From: Purshia tridentata
Taxonomy: Eukaryota > Streptophyta > Magnoliopsida > Rosales > Rosaceae
Assembly (NCBI GenBank): GCA_003254885.1
Contig: QANT01002465.1
Coordinates: 62,001 to 126,000, forward strand
Reading direction: 5' to 3'
DNA length: 64,000 nt
The notes beneath the pieces are model-generated. The model worked only from the letters and a program-made list of their open reading frames with translations, was not told where the DNA came from and did no database searches. Position numbers and translations under genes: made by a program. Of this stretch, positions 1 through 12,735 are shown in pieces. Position 1 is the first letter of the stretch. Every line of letters begins with the position of its first letter.

Positions 1-309
1 AGGATATCGGATTGATAACGAGTGCGATCGCCTTTATCACATTTGATGTCGGTGGAGACGTTTTGAATGGATCCGAAGCCTGGTACTGCCAGCTCCCTTT
101 TGTCAGCCTCGTTCAATGAAACTAATCTTTTTGAATTATCGCCGCCGCCTTTGCAGTATTTTAGCCGGAAATCTGAGGTTAGATCAAATCCTTTGCCCAA
201 ACTGCTTACAGCCCTCTCCACGATACTACTATCACTACTCATCTCTCTCAATCTCATCCAATTGCTCTCTCTCTCTCTGATTCTATCTATCACTACTTGG
301 ACCTGCTAA
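1..309 (+). other. Possible edge fragment of a gene (uncertain)
   Basis: Two overlapping frames are open here and neither is recognised. One enters from the left edge and runs to a TGA at about 114-116 with a hydrophobic, natural-looking composition, which would fit the last exon of a gene lying mostly outside the window. The other starts with ATG at 67, reads MDPKPGTASSLLSAS, becomes Leu/Ile/Ser-rich and stops at 307-309 with no clear splice donor. No neighbouring exon on the plus strand can be joined to either for more than 10 kb downstream. This is a low-confidence entry; it could also be untranslated sequence. Confidence 0.2.
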
Positions 310-3300
310 TGTAATTGTTAGAACGTGGTGAAGATTTAATATATACATATATAGTTTTATATGAGAGGAAAAGACAAATGCAAGGGAATGTCAAGACTTG
401 GTATATTTTGGGTTCTTTATTTTGTAGCAGAATATTATGGTATCTATTTCTGTAATTTTTATTCGCTTTCTTATATTGAGTGAAGTTTGACCCTTCTCTT
501 CTCTCTATTATTGATTATTTCTTTATTAAAATTATAATAATTGTAATACTAGTAATCATTAATTATGAATTATTTATGATATTGATTTTCTTTTCTTTTT
601 TTAAACTAGAACTTTTGGTTTTCTCTAATTTATTGATTGACGTGAGGTATGGAACTATTGATTAGCATGATCGGTAAGATCGTCAACACGTTTGCAAAAT
701 CTAATTTGAACGTCAACTTGCTAGATACCTTATTAGCTAGGGATGAGGAAAATACACCACCACCATACATTTCTCTCGAATTACAATTAAGTCCTCAATG
801 TACTACATCTTCTCCGCTGTCTCTTTCTGCTCTACTCACTCTGTCGTTCCTTGAATTTCAAAATCACTCACTGTCGAATTTGAATTTTTTTGTTATAAGT
901 TTTAATCGTTTCTAATTTTCAATTATAAATACGTATTGTAAATTTAAAAGTTATGAATTTAAAATTGTGTATCTTACACATTTAAAAAGAAAGAAAAAGT
1001 ATTAATTACTGTTTTTAAGAGTAAATTAAAAGTTATACAGTGATATAGATCCCTGCTAATAATAATTGGTAGATGTTTCTTGTGATGGAAGGTTTGGGTT
1101 TCTTGTAATATGATGGGTCTTAAATAATTAATTTAAAGTTGGCAACTGCTTATGAGCAGAGTGTGAAATGGAAGTTGGGACTACGTGGAAGGAAGTGAGA
1201 AGAGTAAGACAGACGTTGGGCCCTGGACGTGGACAGCTCTTTCCAACTCTATCTGCTTGAAGACTGTATTAAGGCCCATCGATCAGCGACTATGCTTTTC
1301 AGTTGACCACATAATTTTTTAGTTGACTAATAAAATTCATGCTTTGCTAATTAATTAAGGAAATTACTTTCCCTACACAGTCTACACCACTAGGTAAACC
1401 GTAAAACCCAAGAAAAGCTACCTAAAATAATAGCTTGAATATATGCCCAACTCAAAATAAGAAGAAATTTAGGTGTACAATTGATCGATTTGGGTGCAGC
1501 TCCGGTGATGATGGTGCAACGGTAGATGCTTACATCTTTTTTATTTTTATCATTTGTTTTTTGATTTAGGTGTAGCTCCGATTTGCTTCATTGTTATTTT
1601 GGGGCAAAAAAACAAGAGGAATTTTTTTTTTTTTTGTGATCTTGCATTGGCAGAGGTTGGAAAGAAGCCATAGTTTTCGAATGTTTCTTCTTATTTGTCG
1701 AAAGGCCGGTACCTCCAACCATCGGTTTACCAACATCTGGCATACGAAAATGACATTTTGAGCGATGTCGATTGGTATATTGATATAGTATGTACATATT
1801 CGATCTAATACCACTCCTACTCAAAAGTGAAAAAAACTGAAAATATTATTATTTTTCGGTACATGAAAATATTATTTGCTTTTCTCAAAAAGGGAGAAAC
1901 GAAGATGGATGGAAGAAAGGGAGAGATCAAACGTATTCCATTTATTGTCCAAAAAGTAAGAACAAGTTGAACAACTATACCTTTTTCTTTATACCTTTTG
2001 ATCTCTTTTTAAGGTAGAAGGACACAAATTATTGTAAGGTTGATGTCAGACCAGGTTAATTTGCAAGTAGCAATCATGTAAATTGCAGACATCAATAATA
2101 TAATTTAATTGCTAAAATCTATGGTCAAATTAACTCTACCAAACAAGTCTACATGAAGACATATATGAAACCTTCAATCTCAGACATCTGGGTGAATTAT
2201 CATTAGTCATGAAAACTTACCCACCTCGATTGATAATTCTTCTCTATATTATCATCACGAAGAAAGAAGATCTTGACAAACACGGTTTGTATTTTTTATT
2301 AATATTGATCTTCAATCAAGAAGTCAAGAGATTTATGATTTGAGTTATGTATGATTCTTAAATAATAATCATAAATGTTTATAATGGTCTGATTTATTTA
2401 AAGTAAAAATCATTAAATTTGAATAATAAATAACTTTTTTCTTATTTGCAAAAAGATAATTTAACGCTATATACATTCTCTAATTTACATTCTCCACTAA
2501 TCTTCTTATTTATTATTAAGATAAGTTGATGAAAAAAAGTAAATAAAAGAATGTGAATTATGTTTATCTTATGAAAAATAACAAAGAATAGTGAAAAACT
2601 GATGAGAAAGTCTTTTATCGAACTCCTAATTCCTACTCTTACAACGAACCAAAAGACTTTCTCATCGTGTGGGGATTTACACTGGACTTTTGTTAGACCG
2701 TTTACACTTGAATGCTTACTGCACATGAGTGTGAAAATGAATGGCATACCAAAAGCCCAAGTAACTCAATTGATCTAATCTAATCTACGTGGCACACCAA
2801 TTATTCAATGACGTGTTCTTGACCTTGAAAAGTACCTGCGGGACCTCGAAAATGTGTCTGCTTCTATAATTGTTCAGCGAATCAGATTACTCTTCTGTAT
2901 AAAATTACAACAATTCCTGACTTCATTTTCGGATGGAAGAATTTCTCCATTCTCATCTCACCAACTTAGGTTTTTTCAATTTTTAATTCTAATATATAAA
3001 TTAAATTTTTTATTTATCTGAAATGAAAAGACAAAAAAATCATGACTTTGTGAGATAAGAAAGAAGTTCCTCTATTCTGAGATGGAGCCAAAGATTTTCC
3101 ATGAATTTAGTTGTGATAAAATGTCCGACTGTTTGAGTTATAATTTTCTGGTTTTTTTTTTTTTTTTTTCAAGTTTTGTTAGTGGAAGAAGCATTATCCT
3201 ATTTATCATCAAATCATCAATGATTGAAGTGTGAAGCCAAGGACTTCGAGTCTTTGGGGACTTTGACGTAGGTCATGAATTGGGAAAAGACCAGGACTGA

Positions 3301-4860
3301 AATTCTGGAAAAGATGTTGTGTTCACAAGGATGTTGTGTAGTTGTGAACTAGACCAGTATGTGATGCAATTTGTCTACCTGTTCAGGGTCCTTCCATGAC
3401 CATCTTTAATTTAAAATTTGATATACATCCCTTTTCTGAAATCAGTTTGACAAAATCTAGGTCATTCAACACTTTTACTGAGAATTTTTTTTTTGTTGTT
3501 TGGTCCAACGACTAAGCTAGACAACCAACAAGGTTACAAGGTTACAACACAGTTCCTAGGCAGTCCATAGACAAGGAACACTTACCCTCGTCCACTTGGG
3601 AAAGTATAAAAGACCAACCATAAATGATCAATTATGGTACAAAATTTAGAAGGTCCAAGGATCTACAGAGATGGAGTGCTCTAAGACAATACCATTTGAA
3701 AGCACACACGTACATGTTAAGGATGCTTTATGTTATGTCTGATATTGACTTAGCCACTAGGGTTAGAGCTACTATATGAACAAGAAACAACTGCAAGGCA
3801 ACAAATTCTGAGCTACGTGATCAATCTAATTAGGAAGAGAGCAAACTCCTTTAACTTTTGAGACAAAAATAACAGCAATATCTAGGATTCAAAAGGTGAT
3901 GATCCAAGAAAATATAACAACATGACAAGATTAGCAATGAAACAACAGACAAGACAGGACAGGAATAGAAGATTATTGACAGGCAAAACAATTCAATTGA
4001 TCAAGGAAAATTACAAGAGATTAGCATGTATCAAGGAATAGCAAACAATCAATATAGGGAATAAAAATCACGCCGGGTATCAAGGAAAGCACCAGAAGAT
4101 ATACGGAGATAGGAGCTCCGAACCTGCAGAGAAAGTTTAGCCAAGACAAAACAAAGTGACTACTTCGTACCTTAAATTTCCTATACGGTCTGAAATTTGG
4201 ATAATTGGAAACATATTACATACTAATACACTGACGTTCAAAAATAAAAACTGCATGATGAAATTTAATGATTCCAAGAGGGACATAGAATAGCTTAAGT
4301 TTGAGACCAGGTCCTCTTTTCACTTGCTTTGATATGTGCTACATTCACCACTTTGAAACTACAGCAGCCCCAATTAACTGCATGGAAATAGCAATAGCAT
4401 TCTAGGTTGATACGAAATTTGCAACAAGGGGACTAACAGACCCAGAAAACCCATTCAAACCTAAGTCTGAGTTCAACACAGGAAGAAAGAAACTGTAAAC
4501 TCAGGTTCCCAACACCAGATGCACCAGAAGGGTTCAAAGTTAAAACAACATTCCACTTACGGCCAAAATAGGTCTTCCAACACAAGGACGTAGCTTAGGC
4601 AATGGTTATGAATGAAGTTTCCCCACTAAATTTGAGAGTATATAATCAACTGCAGTAAAAAAAAGTTCAGATTTCATGCACAAACACTTTTACAGCTGTA
4701 CAACAAATGCAGAAAAAAGTCTCCGATTACACAGCTTCTCTTAACACTACAATAATTTACATGATTAACAAAAAAAAGCAAAGAAACAGAAGATAATTTC
4801 ACATACACTGCTCAGCCTACATTATGGCAGTCACAGAAAGGGAAAATGAGGTAGTGCACC
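310..4860. other. Intergenic, AT-rich; no gene seen
   Basis: Both strands were read. Open frames here are short and show no family motif or splice structure. The right part (about 4,100-4,881) lies directly downstream of the TPS6 stop codon on the minus strand and probably includes its 3' untranslated region. A long T run is at about 3,153-3,170. No tRNA, long inverted repeat or transposon end was recognised. Confidence 0.5.
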
Positions 4861-4881
4861 TATCTTTATCTTTGATAAGCC

Positions 4882-7839
4882 TTACAGAGGTACAGTTTGC
4901 TCGGAAACAGATGCCAAGCCCTTTATCAACCTGACAATTTCCACTGTATCATCGAGATAGTACTTAGCTTTGCTCGGTTTTCGACCAACTGTACACGCAA
5001 ATACTTCTGCTCTGGGAGCAATTGACGGGCCTGCTATGGAACTTGTAATTACCTCAAACATGTCTTCATCAGATCTGTCATCCCCTATGCAGAGAACAAA
5101 ATCTGGTGACATTCCCCTCTCTTGCATGGTGGAAAGTAGACGTTTGGCTACAAGTCCCTTGCTTACACCCTGCATACACACAAGAATGTTATGGTTAATC
5201 AAGATGTTGTAATTCCAATTGACCAATTTGTTAGTTTCCGCAAGCATTAAATCATATTCGAAATTCTCACAGGGGAACCTCTGAACCAATTGGAATCCAA
5301 TCTAGCGCATACTTATAATAATGAACACATCAATTTATGCGAGTACAGAAGCTCAACTAATCATTTATGCTTCGAAAAAAAACACAATACTGAATTAGTT
5401 ATCAACTTATCATGAAAGGGACATATAATTGTAAAGAAATTTATTTGTTAAAAAGAAGATGAATAGTAGAGAAATGTATCAAACCTGTGGCTTGACCTCC
5501 ACTACACTTGGCCCACTTTTAACAGTAACAGGTTCATTAGCTAGCACACTTTCAAGATGATCCAGAAGTTCCTTAGCTTGGCATGATCCAAAATCTGGAT
5601 CTGCATCCTCATAACACCACAGCAGTGCAGTCTCCTTATCTTCAATGGTGGATCCATCTGTTGTTTCAGTGTAAAGCTTCATTACTGGCTCTGCAATCTG
5701 CTTCCAACTACTGTCTGCAACTGGTACGCATGTTTCCCATTCTGCATCGTGCTTCAACCTGAATACATACATCATTAGATTCTAATTTCAACCACATTTC
5801 CTTCAGTAAGCATAAAATTTGAAATATGAACAAATTTACCGTAGAAAGTAGCCGTGCTCGGCAGCAATTCCAAGCTTCTCGCAAGGATAGAACCATTCAG
5901 AAAGTACTTTCCGACTTTTAGCACTAACAATGAAAACCATGTTGTTCTTGTCTCTGCACAAACTATTTAGGATTTCGATGGATTTAGAAGTTGGGCTCTT
6001 ATCAATGGAAGCCTGAGGCATCAACGTACCATCATAGTCCAGAAGGATTGCCCTAGTTGTAGTCCTTTTGTAAGCTGACACTATATGCTCCATAGAAAGC
6101 TTCCTGAAGTTCGGATCAAGGGCCACAACTCTGAAACTCAACCCAAACCCAATACCCCAGCACCTCTGACGCAAATGACCCCTACATGTTCTTTCCAAAT
6201 CTTGGAGGAAACTACGAGCCCAGTACCCAACATCATGAGTACTGACATATCTATAATGCTTCTCATGCCGGAGCTGTTTTTCTGGCTCCGCCATCTCCAG
6301 GGCACAGTCCATTGCATCTGCCACAGCATCAATATTCCAGGGGTTCACACGAATTGCACCACTCAAAGAAGGGGAACAGCCAATGAACTCAGATACAACT
6401 AACATGCTCTTCTTGGGGGTGGAAGGTTCCAATCCCAAAACCTTATCCAATTTCTCATTTCCTTGCCGACTAATTATGTATTCATATGGTATCAGATTCA
6501 TTCCATCCCTCACAGCGGTGACCAAACAACACTCGGCAACAACATAATATGCAATTCTCTCATAGAACTTAAGCGGCTCATCAATCAACACAACAGGCTT
6601 ATACCCAGGTCTCCCAAATGTTTCATTTATGCGCTTGACAGTTGAGGCTGTCTCAGCCTGAACTTCTTTAACATCTTTTCCCCGACCCCTGGCTGGATTG
6701 GCTATCTGCACCAACACGACCTTCCCCTGCCACTCTGGATGCTGAATAAGCAGCTGCTCCATTGCCAAAAGCTTCAGACTTATACCCTTAAATATATCCA
6801 TGTCATCCACCCCAAGTAACATTGTCCTACCCTGATCACAGAACTGTTTGATAAGCTCGGCAACCTTGGCTTCAGTCTCTGGGAGGCTCAAAACCGACTG
6901 CAGCTGACCCATGTGTATGCCAACAGGAAGAATTTTGATGCTAACAGTCCGACCGTAATACTCAAGACCAATATAACCCCGCTTGGATTCATAGGTAAGG
7001 CCAAGCATTCGACTACAGCAAGAAAGGAAATGTCTTGCATAGTCAAATGTATGGAATCCAATTAAATCAGAATTTAAAAGGGCTCGCAGAAGCTCTTCCC
7101 TAATAGGCAACGTCTTATAAATTTCGGATGAAGGAAACGGGCTGTGGAGGAAAAACCCAAGTTTCACACGATTGAATCTCTTCCTCAAGAAAGTGGGTAA
7201 CACCATCAGATGATAATCATGTATCCACACAAAATCATCTTCTGGGTTAATCACTTCCATGATCCTATCCGCAAAAATCTTGTTCACTGATACATAGGCT
7301 TGCCATAACGACCGGTTGAATCTACCACCGAGGTCTGGCGAAAGGGGCAGCATGTAATGAAACAGTGGCCATAACTGTTGCTTGCAAAACCCATGATAAT
7401 ACCGGCTGAAAAGATCTGGTGGGAGAAAGGTTGGGACACATTTAAAGGTCTCAAGGAGAATATGAGAAACCTCATCATGTTCATTTGGGTGAATTTCTTC
7501 CTTAAGACAACCAACATAAATTACTTCAATCTCATCATCCCCCAGACCATCTTTCAATTGGAGAAGTAGTGAATTCTCATCCCAACTGAAAATCCAACCC
7601 TTACTATCTGATTTTCTCTGCACCCTTATGGGGAGCTGGTTAGCAACAATTATGATTCGTTCACGTTGGACTGAGGATGAAGACATGTCGGAGCATACAC
7701 TCGCCGACCGGTCATCATCAACATCGGATATCAAACTGGCAACAGTCATAATACGAGGAATTCGCCGGCTTATCCGGCCAAACGACGGAGACTCGCCTGA
7801 GGCAAGGTCCAAAAGATTGGAATACGATTTTGACACCAT
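4882..7839 (-). CDS. TPS6: Class II trehalose-6-phosphate synthase-like protein (TPS6 type)
   Basis: Three coding exons, 7839-5840, 5758-5485 and 5169-4882, join in frame to 853 residues (Arabidopsis TPS6 is about 860). The N-terminus MVSKSYSNLL and the body match class II TPS proteins, closest to TPS6. A GT20 glucosyltransferase-like domain begins near residue 60 (RIIIVANQLPIR). A HAD-type trehalose phosphatase-like domain follows, with LLDYDGTLMP near residue 600 and IGDDRSDEDMF near 786. The family is cytosolic or nuclear and is regarded as regulatory: most plant class II members show little or no TPS or TPP activity and are tied to SnRK1 and sugar signalling. The large first exon and two short 3' exons are the usual class II structure. 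The leader is long, holds at least one short upstream ORF and probably a leader intron. The family assignment is firm; TPS6 rather than TPS5 is inferred from remembered sequence. Confidence 0.96.
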
Positions 7840-7867
7840 TTGTTTCTAGACTAGAACTCTAGGTTCA

Positions 7868-7912
7868 TCAAAGCCTTCTTAATCTATGCCCTTGCCCACA
7901 TACATGAAACAT
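7868..7912 (-). promoter_or_regulatory. Upstream ORF in the TPS6 leader (14 codons)
   Basis: On the minus strand an ATG at 7912 opens a 14-codon frame, MFHVCGQGHRLRRL, ending with TGA about 28 bases before the TPS6 start codon. It is basic and cysteine-containing, and lies where a ribosome scanning the leader would meet it last. Other very short upstream ATG frames occur farther up the leader (for example MFR and stop). Control of TPS6 translation is an inference; conservation of the peptide was not tested. Confidence 0.4.
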
Positions 7913-8592
7913 CCTAGCTATTAAAGTAAAATCCTCTCTTTGACAAACAAAACCCTTTGAAAATTTACCCAACAGACTAGAGTAAGTGTCGAATACAAAA
8001 AACAGGCCTGAGTTTTGGGTCAGAGGTTGCTGCTGGTACTTTGTACTCGCAAATGAAATCCTAGATAGAGAGTAAAGAATAATTGAGACAAGACAAGAAC
8101 AGAGTGAAAAGTTACCAATATATCTTTGAAGATAAGCTTTGAGAGGTGAATCAAAACAAAGGAAGGATAAACCAAGCAGTTTTCTTGTTATCCAGATAAA
8201 AGGAGATAGCAGCAAAGGAATGGAATAGATTCAGATCACACACACAGCTCAGAAATATACTGCAACAAACATTCACCTAAACATCGTCACACAAGCACTA
8301 CTCTGAGAACGAATATAAATTTAAGTGAAATCAAAGACAGCAACAGCAATAACAACAGGAAGAAGATTTACAATTTGCAAATTGCAAATTCAAACTTCAA
8401 AAAAGAAAAATTGAGGTGTTACCAGTTTTGTTGAAATTGCAAAAACCCACTTTTTATTTTGTGGGATTGAGAAAGAAAGAAACAAAATAAAACTTATGAC
8501 AAAAATATAATCAAAGATGTAGAGGAGAAGGAGACCCTAAATTTTGGTTGCTTTCCATGGGACTTTCTCAGTAATCACAGTCTTCCTTATAA

Positions 8593-8596
<4 letters not shown>

Positions 8597-8631
<35 letters not shown>
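8597..8631. repeat. CT/GA microsatellite next to the TPS6 core promoter
   Basis: About 17 uninterrupted CT units. On the minus strand this is a GA tract just upstream of a TATA-like sequence; GA/CT tracts are common core-promoter elements in plants. Confidence 0.9.
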
Positions 8632-8633
<2 letters not shown>

Positions 8634-8640
8634 GCTCAGC

Positions 8641-9460
8641 AGCCTCAGCCCAACTCAGGCAAAACATTAAAATAGTGGGATAATGTTAAATGTTGTGGGC
8701 AATTTACTTTGTTTTTCACACATTTATTTATTTTATCGGTGTACTTTGTTTCATTCAGTCTTTCAGAGGAATAAAAATAGAAAATTAGGAAATGACAAAA
8801 ACTTTGGAGCGTTGGATTCTGTATCTACTCGGACGTAATAAGATCCGACGGTGGGGAAAAATTACAGCATGGAGGTTGGCAGTATTGGATAAGGCCCCTA
8901 GGCCTTATCCCTTTTCCTTTGGTGTTTCCGCCACGAGGCCTCGTGCGTTTAGGGTTGGGACCCACACGAGGAGAGGCTTGTCCGAAACTAGCTGTTGTAA
9001 CCTTTTACGTGGCGGAGTACAACTTGGTCTCTGTGACACGTGTCAGACTACCCATGCTTCATTGACAGCTCGAGACGAGGCCCCTGGAGGTGTGTCTCGT
9101 TTAACAGATTTATCGGATATCTCCGACAGTCGTTACAAGAACAAATGAATAATTTACGGTTCTAGATAAGAAATCATATTAACAAAACAACGAAAATAAT
9201 GAATTATACTGTAATGTCCAAAATTATCGTATCCGTTGATTACTTGATTGTATATGTATATGACGGGAATCTTCGAAGGAGATAAGCGGCCACTTGCGGT
9301 AGAAAGAGATAAAAAACAGTGAGCATTAAGCAGAGGAGCCACCAGTATTTTTCTCTCTCTCTCTCCCGCAAGTGGCCCGTTTCTCTCTTTCCACAATAAA
9401 GGAGCTTCTGTTTATGTTGTATCACATACCTTTACAAGGTCGGTCCCCTCTTATTATATG
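8641..9460. other. TPS6 upstream region; no gene
   Basis: Apart from the ACGT-core motifs nothing is coding here. The segment at about 8,800-9,130 is clearly richer in G+C than its flanks. Its one open frame (8792-9148, plus strand) has no recognisable domain. Confidence 0.4.
9007..9045. promoter_or_regulatory. ABRE-like ACGTGGC and palindromic G-box upstream of TPS6
   Basis: ACGTGGC lies at 9007-9013 and the perfect 12-base palindrome TGACACGTGTCA at 9034-9045, about 450 bases upstream of the presumed TPS6 transcription start. Both are classic bZIP/bHLH binding cores. The motifs are seen directly; their use as TPS6 regulators is inference. Confidence 0.4.
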
Positions 9461-9461
9461 C

Positions 9462-9662
9462 GTTACAATAATAATATTCTTACTATTTTTTTATTATATT
9501 TTTTATACTATTTTATGTGTCATTATTATACTAGCAAGGTATTTTCTTATTTTTATAATTTTTATTTTCATTTCTTTAAGTTTCCAATGTATAAATGCTA
9601 TATAAATTACCAAATAAAATGGTATAAAATTATGATATAAAAATATGATAAGTATAGCATTG
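9462..9662 (+). mobile_element. MITE, family A copy 1
   Basis: An AT-rich element of about 200 bases with imperfect terminal inverted repeats. Its core aligns, in opposite orientation, over nearly its whole length with 31381-31566. Shared stretches include TTTTATGTGTCATTATT-like, AATGTATAAATGC and AAAATATGATAAGT. No coding capacity. Two related copies with inverted ends make a MITE the best reading; the superfamily is not determined. Confidence 0.6.
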
Positions 9663-9696
9663 TTTTATTTGTTATTACCAAATAATGTGTATAGAG

Positions 9697-10360
9697 TAGG
9701 GGTAGGCATTTTCACCATAAAACCACGGAACCGAACCAAACCGTCCCTAAAAAAAGGGTAAAAAACCTTGTTGACTTTTTTGGTCAAAAACCGCTACAAT
9801 AACTGAACCAAACCATCCTAATTAGGTGTAGGTGCCTGTTTTACACCTAATAAAACCAAGTCGAATCAAACCTCACCGTAATTATAATTTTATAAATATA
9901 TATATGATTTTAAATTATAAAGTGACCAAAAACATTATTTGCGGTTTATTATTTAATTTCTTTTGAATTTTTGATTGGATTAGAATTTGGAAAGTGAAAA
10001 CTATTAATGATTAAACACTATTAAACATATTTAGATTTTGGATTTTGGATTTTGGGCTTTGTATTAGTGTATTACATGTACTTGTTACTTTTTTAGTTGT
10101 TAGTATTTTCTAATTTGGGCTAAAAAATTGCTCAAAAATATATTTGGGCTAAAAAAATGCTTAAAAACAATCAAATTATGTATAGGCCTAATTGTTCACC
10201 AGTAACACTGAACCAAACCATAACCGTATAAGGTTTAATTTAGTTTGGTTTTCCTATAATTTTTACGGTGCAATGCATAGAACCACACCATTTATATATT
10301 TACGACGCGGCGCATGATTTTGCACACATATCGCACCAAACCGCACCGCGCCCACCCCTA
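9697..10360. mobile_element. Non-autonomous hAT-type DNA transposon (664 bp)
   Basis: The ends are TAGGGGTAGGCA on the left and the inverse of TAGGGGTGGGCGC on the right. They are flanked by a near-perfect 8-base target duplication, GTATAGAG at 9689-9696 and GTATAGAA at 10361-10368. Eight-base duplications and short G-rich ends are diagnostic of hAT elements. Subterminal regions carry repeated ACCAAACC/CCGAACC motifs, probable transposase sites in hAT families. No transposase frame is present, so it would move only in trans. It inserted about 35 bases past the end of a MITE. Confidence 0.8.
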
Positions 10361-10368
10361 GTATAGAA

Positions 10369-11193
10369 ATGCTAATAAAGTTGCAAATGCTATAGCAGTA
10401 GGTGGAATAGTCAACACTAGCCCAATTGCTATCCAAGTTATATTATATTTGTAATATTGAGTTGTATTGTAAAAATAACTTATATTTTGTGTTTTTTGTA
10501 TATAAAAAAAAAAAAAGAAATACTTTTTGTGTTACATGTATTATGTGTACCATTATTTTAGATGATACATTTATTCATAGTATATATTGGTAAAAATTAT
10601 ATATTGAGCATATAAATAGTTTTTTACTGAAATTATAACGTAACATAATTTTTTCTTCTATTTTTTTAACACTTGGTAATTTAGCATCCATTGTCCACGG
10701 TCGCATCATTATTTTAAAGTCAGCAAATTTCATCGTAGACCCGCATATAAAGAAGGTGCCAAGCATCTAGGCATGATGTAGAGTACGTTTTGAAATTAAC
10801 TGATCCACCTTTTTTGAAAGAAATGATAACTTATTGAGAAAAAAACATTTAATTATGATATCCATACCACGCATCACCATCACCGAGATAAATTCTACCG
10901 GAACTTTAACCAGTAAAATAATAATATGTTGGTTGGTAAACAATAATAATAGTAATTGTATGTTCGTCTAGAAAAAAGCTTTATGGCTTTCAAAAATAAT
11001 GATGGTTAAAAAATAATTGATGTATATTCTAGTACTACTATTCTCGCCCACCATATACTCCATGTCCTTATAGTTTATAACCCCATTGCCTTGCATTATA
11101 TTTTTTTTCTTTGGAATTCCTGTTTGCTTTAGATTCGGCAAACTTGTGTATTCCTAATTGTTTCTCCAAAGTACATGACTGCACTGTTTATCA
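10369..11193. other. Intergenic between two hAT-like elements
   Basis: AT-rich, with no coding signal on either strand. The open frame at 10575-10766 has no known domain and no splice or promoter support. Confidence 0.5.
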
Positions 11194-11774
11194 ATAAAAT
11201 GCCGGCCCGGAGACAGGGCACCGAGGGGGACGGCCCATACATTTTTTTATTTATTATATATATATTACAAAAAAATTGAAATAATTTTTTTTGTCAAGAA
11301 AAATTAATCTAGCTGTTGTATTAAGACCCAATGCTTGTCATTTTTAAAAGGCCCAATTTCTTTTCTGGCAAAGTCGAAGTCGACTTTTTTGTTATTTTAG
11401 AAAGAACATTTACTTATTTAATCTTCATACTCTCTCTTCACTCTTTGATATTCTTTTAATCTTATTCCCTTTAAAATTGTCTTTTCTCTCTATATCTATC
11501 TCTTATTACTCTCTTGAATCTTCTTCTCTCTCTCAGTCTCTTTCTACCTCTATCCCATTGTTACATATTTCACACTCTTTCTTGATTCCATTTCTTACTC
11601 TTGAATACATTATTATAAAATTGTGAACTGTATATCTTTCATAAAAGTATTAATGTATTATTTTTAAACAAAATTCAAGTTTGGCAAGAGTTTATAATTT
11701 TATTTGTACAACTATAATCTTGAACCCATTTCAAATTTTCGCCCCACGGCTTCTACAATTCAAAGCCGGCACTA
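11194..11774. mobile_element. Second non-autonomous hAT-like element (about 580 bp)
   Basis: Inverted ends share TGCCGGC (left ...AAAATGCCGGCCCG; right, inverted, TAGTGCCGGCTTTG). Flanks give an approximate 8-base duplication, TGTTTATC and TGTTTATT. The GC-rich ends with CCGGCCC and CGCCCCACGGC resemble large plant hAT families. The inside is AT-rich and non-coding. The exact left boundary is uncertain by a few bases. Confidence 0.55.
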
Positions 11775-11782
11775 TGTTTATT

Positions 11783-12727
11783 CTGGTCGCTTTGGATGCA
11801 ATGGTCTTTACTAGTTACATATGTATTTTCTCCTTTACTTGCCTATGTATCATTTTGATTTGATCCATGGTTAGCTTTCATAATATGCATGTCTTCCAAT
11901 CATATTTGTATATGCTTTTGTACAATGTCATGCATTAAGTATATTAAGTGGAGGGAGTTGCGCTTTCGAAACGTAGCATATGTAAAAACTTAATATATAT
12001 GGTTACTGGTTAGGACCATATATATATGTTGATTTGCTTTCTCATTAAACATTATATACATTATATATGGTCTAATTTATACATCATTAATTAATTAATT
12101 AGGTCAGTGACGTCGACATATATACTAGCTTTATGCCTAGCTATAACCAATAAGATGGAGCATAATTTAATCTGGAGTACGTAAGAGTACGTAGGTGAAC
12201 TGATCACTCATTAATATAGTGTAGTTGAGCCCTCAGTATAGATGATCGATGGTATATATAATATATTGGCCAACAAATACAAATACCTCAGTTCCATGGT
12301 CAAATGACTCAAATATTTACCGCGTGTAAATTCAATCCTGCAGTTGCAACAAAAGTATGTAAAATTTACTAGGAATTAACCCATGTACTTAAACGTGACA
12401 TCCCTTGAAAAAATGATCAGTCAATATGCAGACGATCGACGTACCGGACAAGTCTTCTTATTTTTCCTTTTGGTAAAAAGAAAGTACGTAACAGATATCA
12501 TATGAGTAATTGGAACTTAGAATTATTCAACAAAAACCTAAAAGGAGACTGCAAGCCCAGTCAACAGGCACTCTATATTAGTAAAGATCGAGTTTGCAGT
12601 AGTAGTTTTAAGATAAACCAACATATAGAGGAAAATGATCGAGTCACCATCCATTTATAATTATAATTACTGTGTTTTGTCACAATAAAATAAAATAAAA
12701 ATCTGCATGTCATTCCAATAACTCCCG
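11783..12727. other. Intergenic; no gene seen
   Basis: AT-rich sequence with no supported gene. A short telomere-like tract, two and a half copies of TTTAGGG, lies at its right end (about 12,728-12,747), at the border of the tandem duplication that follows. Confidence 0.5.
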
Positions 12728-12735
12728 GTTTAGGG

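Larger units (their letters stand above)
7850..8640 (-). promoter_or_regulatory. TPS6 5' leader and core promoter region
   Basis: Reading the minus strand, a (GA)n/(CT)n tract is followed by a TATA-like CTTATAAGG near 8,585-8,595. A pyrimidine-rich leader of about 700 bases then runs to the start codon. Several candidate donor and acceptor sites suggest a leader intron, common in class II TPS genes, but I could not fix its ends. The CT/GA microsatellite at 8597-8631 sits just upstream of the presumed transcription start. Confidence 0.45.

Noticed and set aside
8792-9148. 118-codon plus-strand open frame upstream of TPS6
   Set aside because: Composition reflects a G+C-rich promoter segment; no domain or exon structure.
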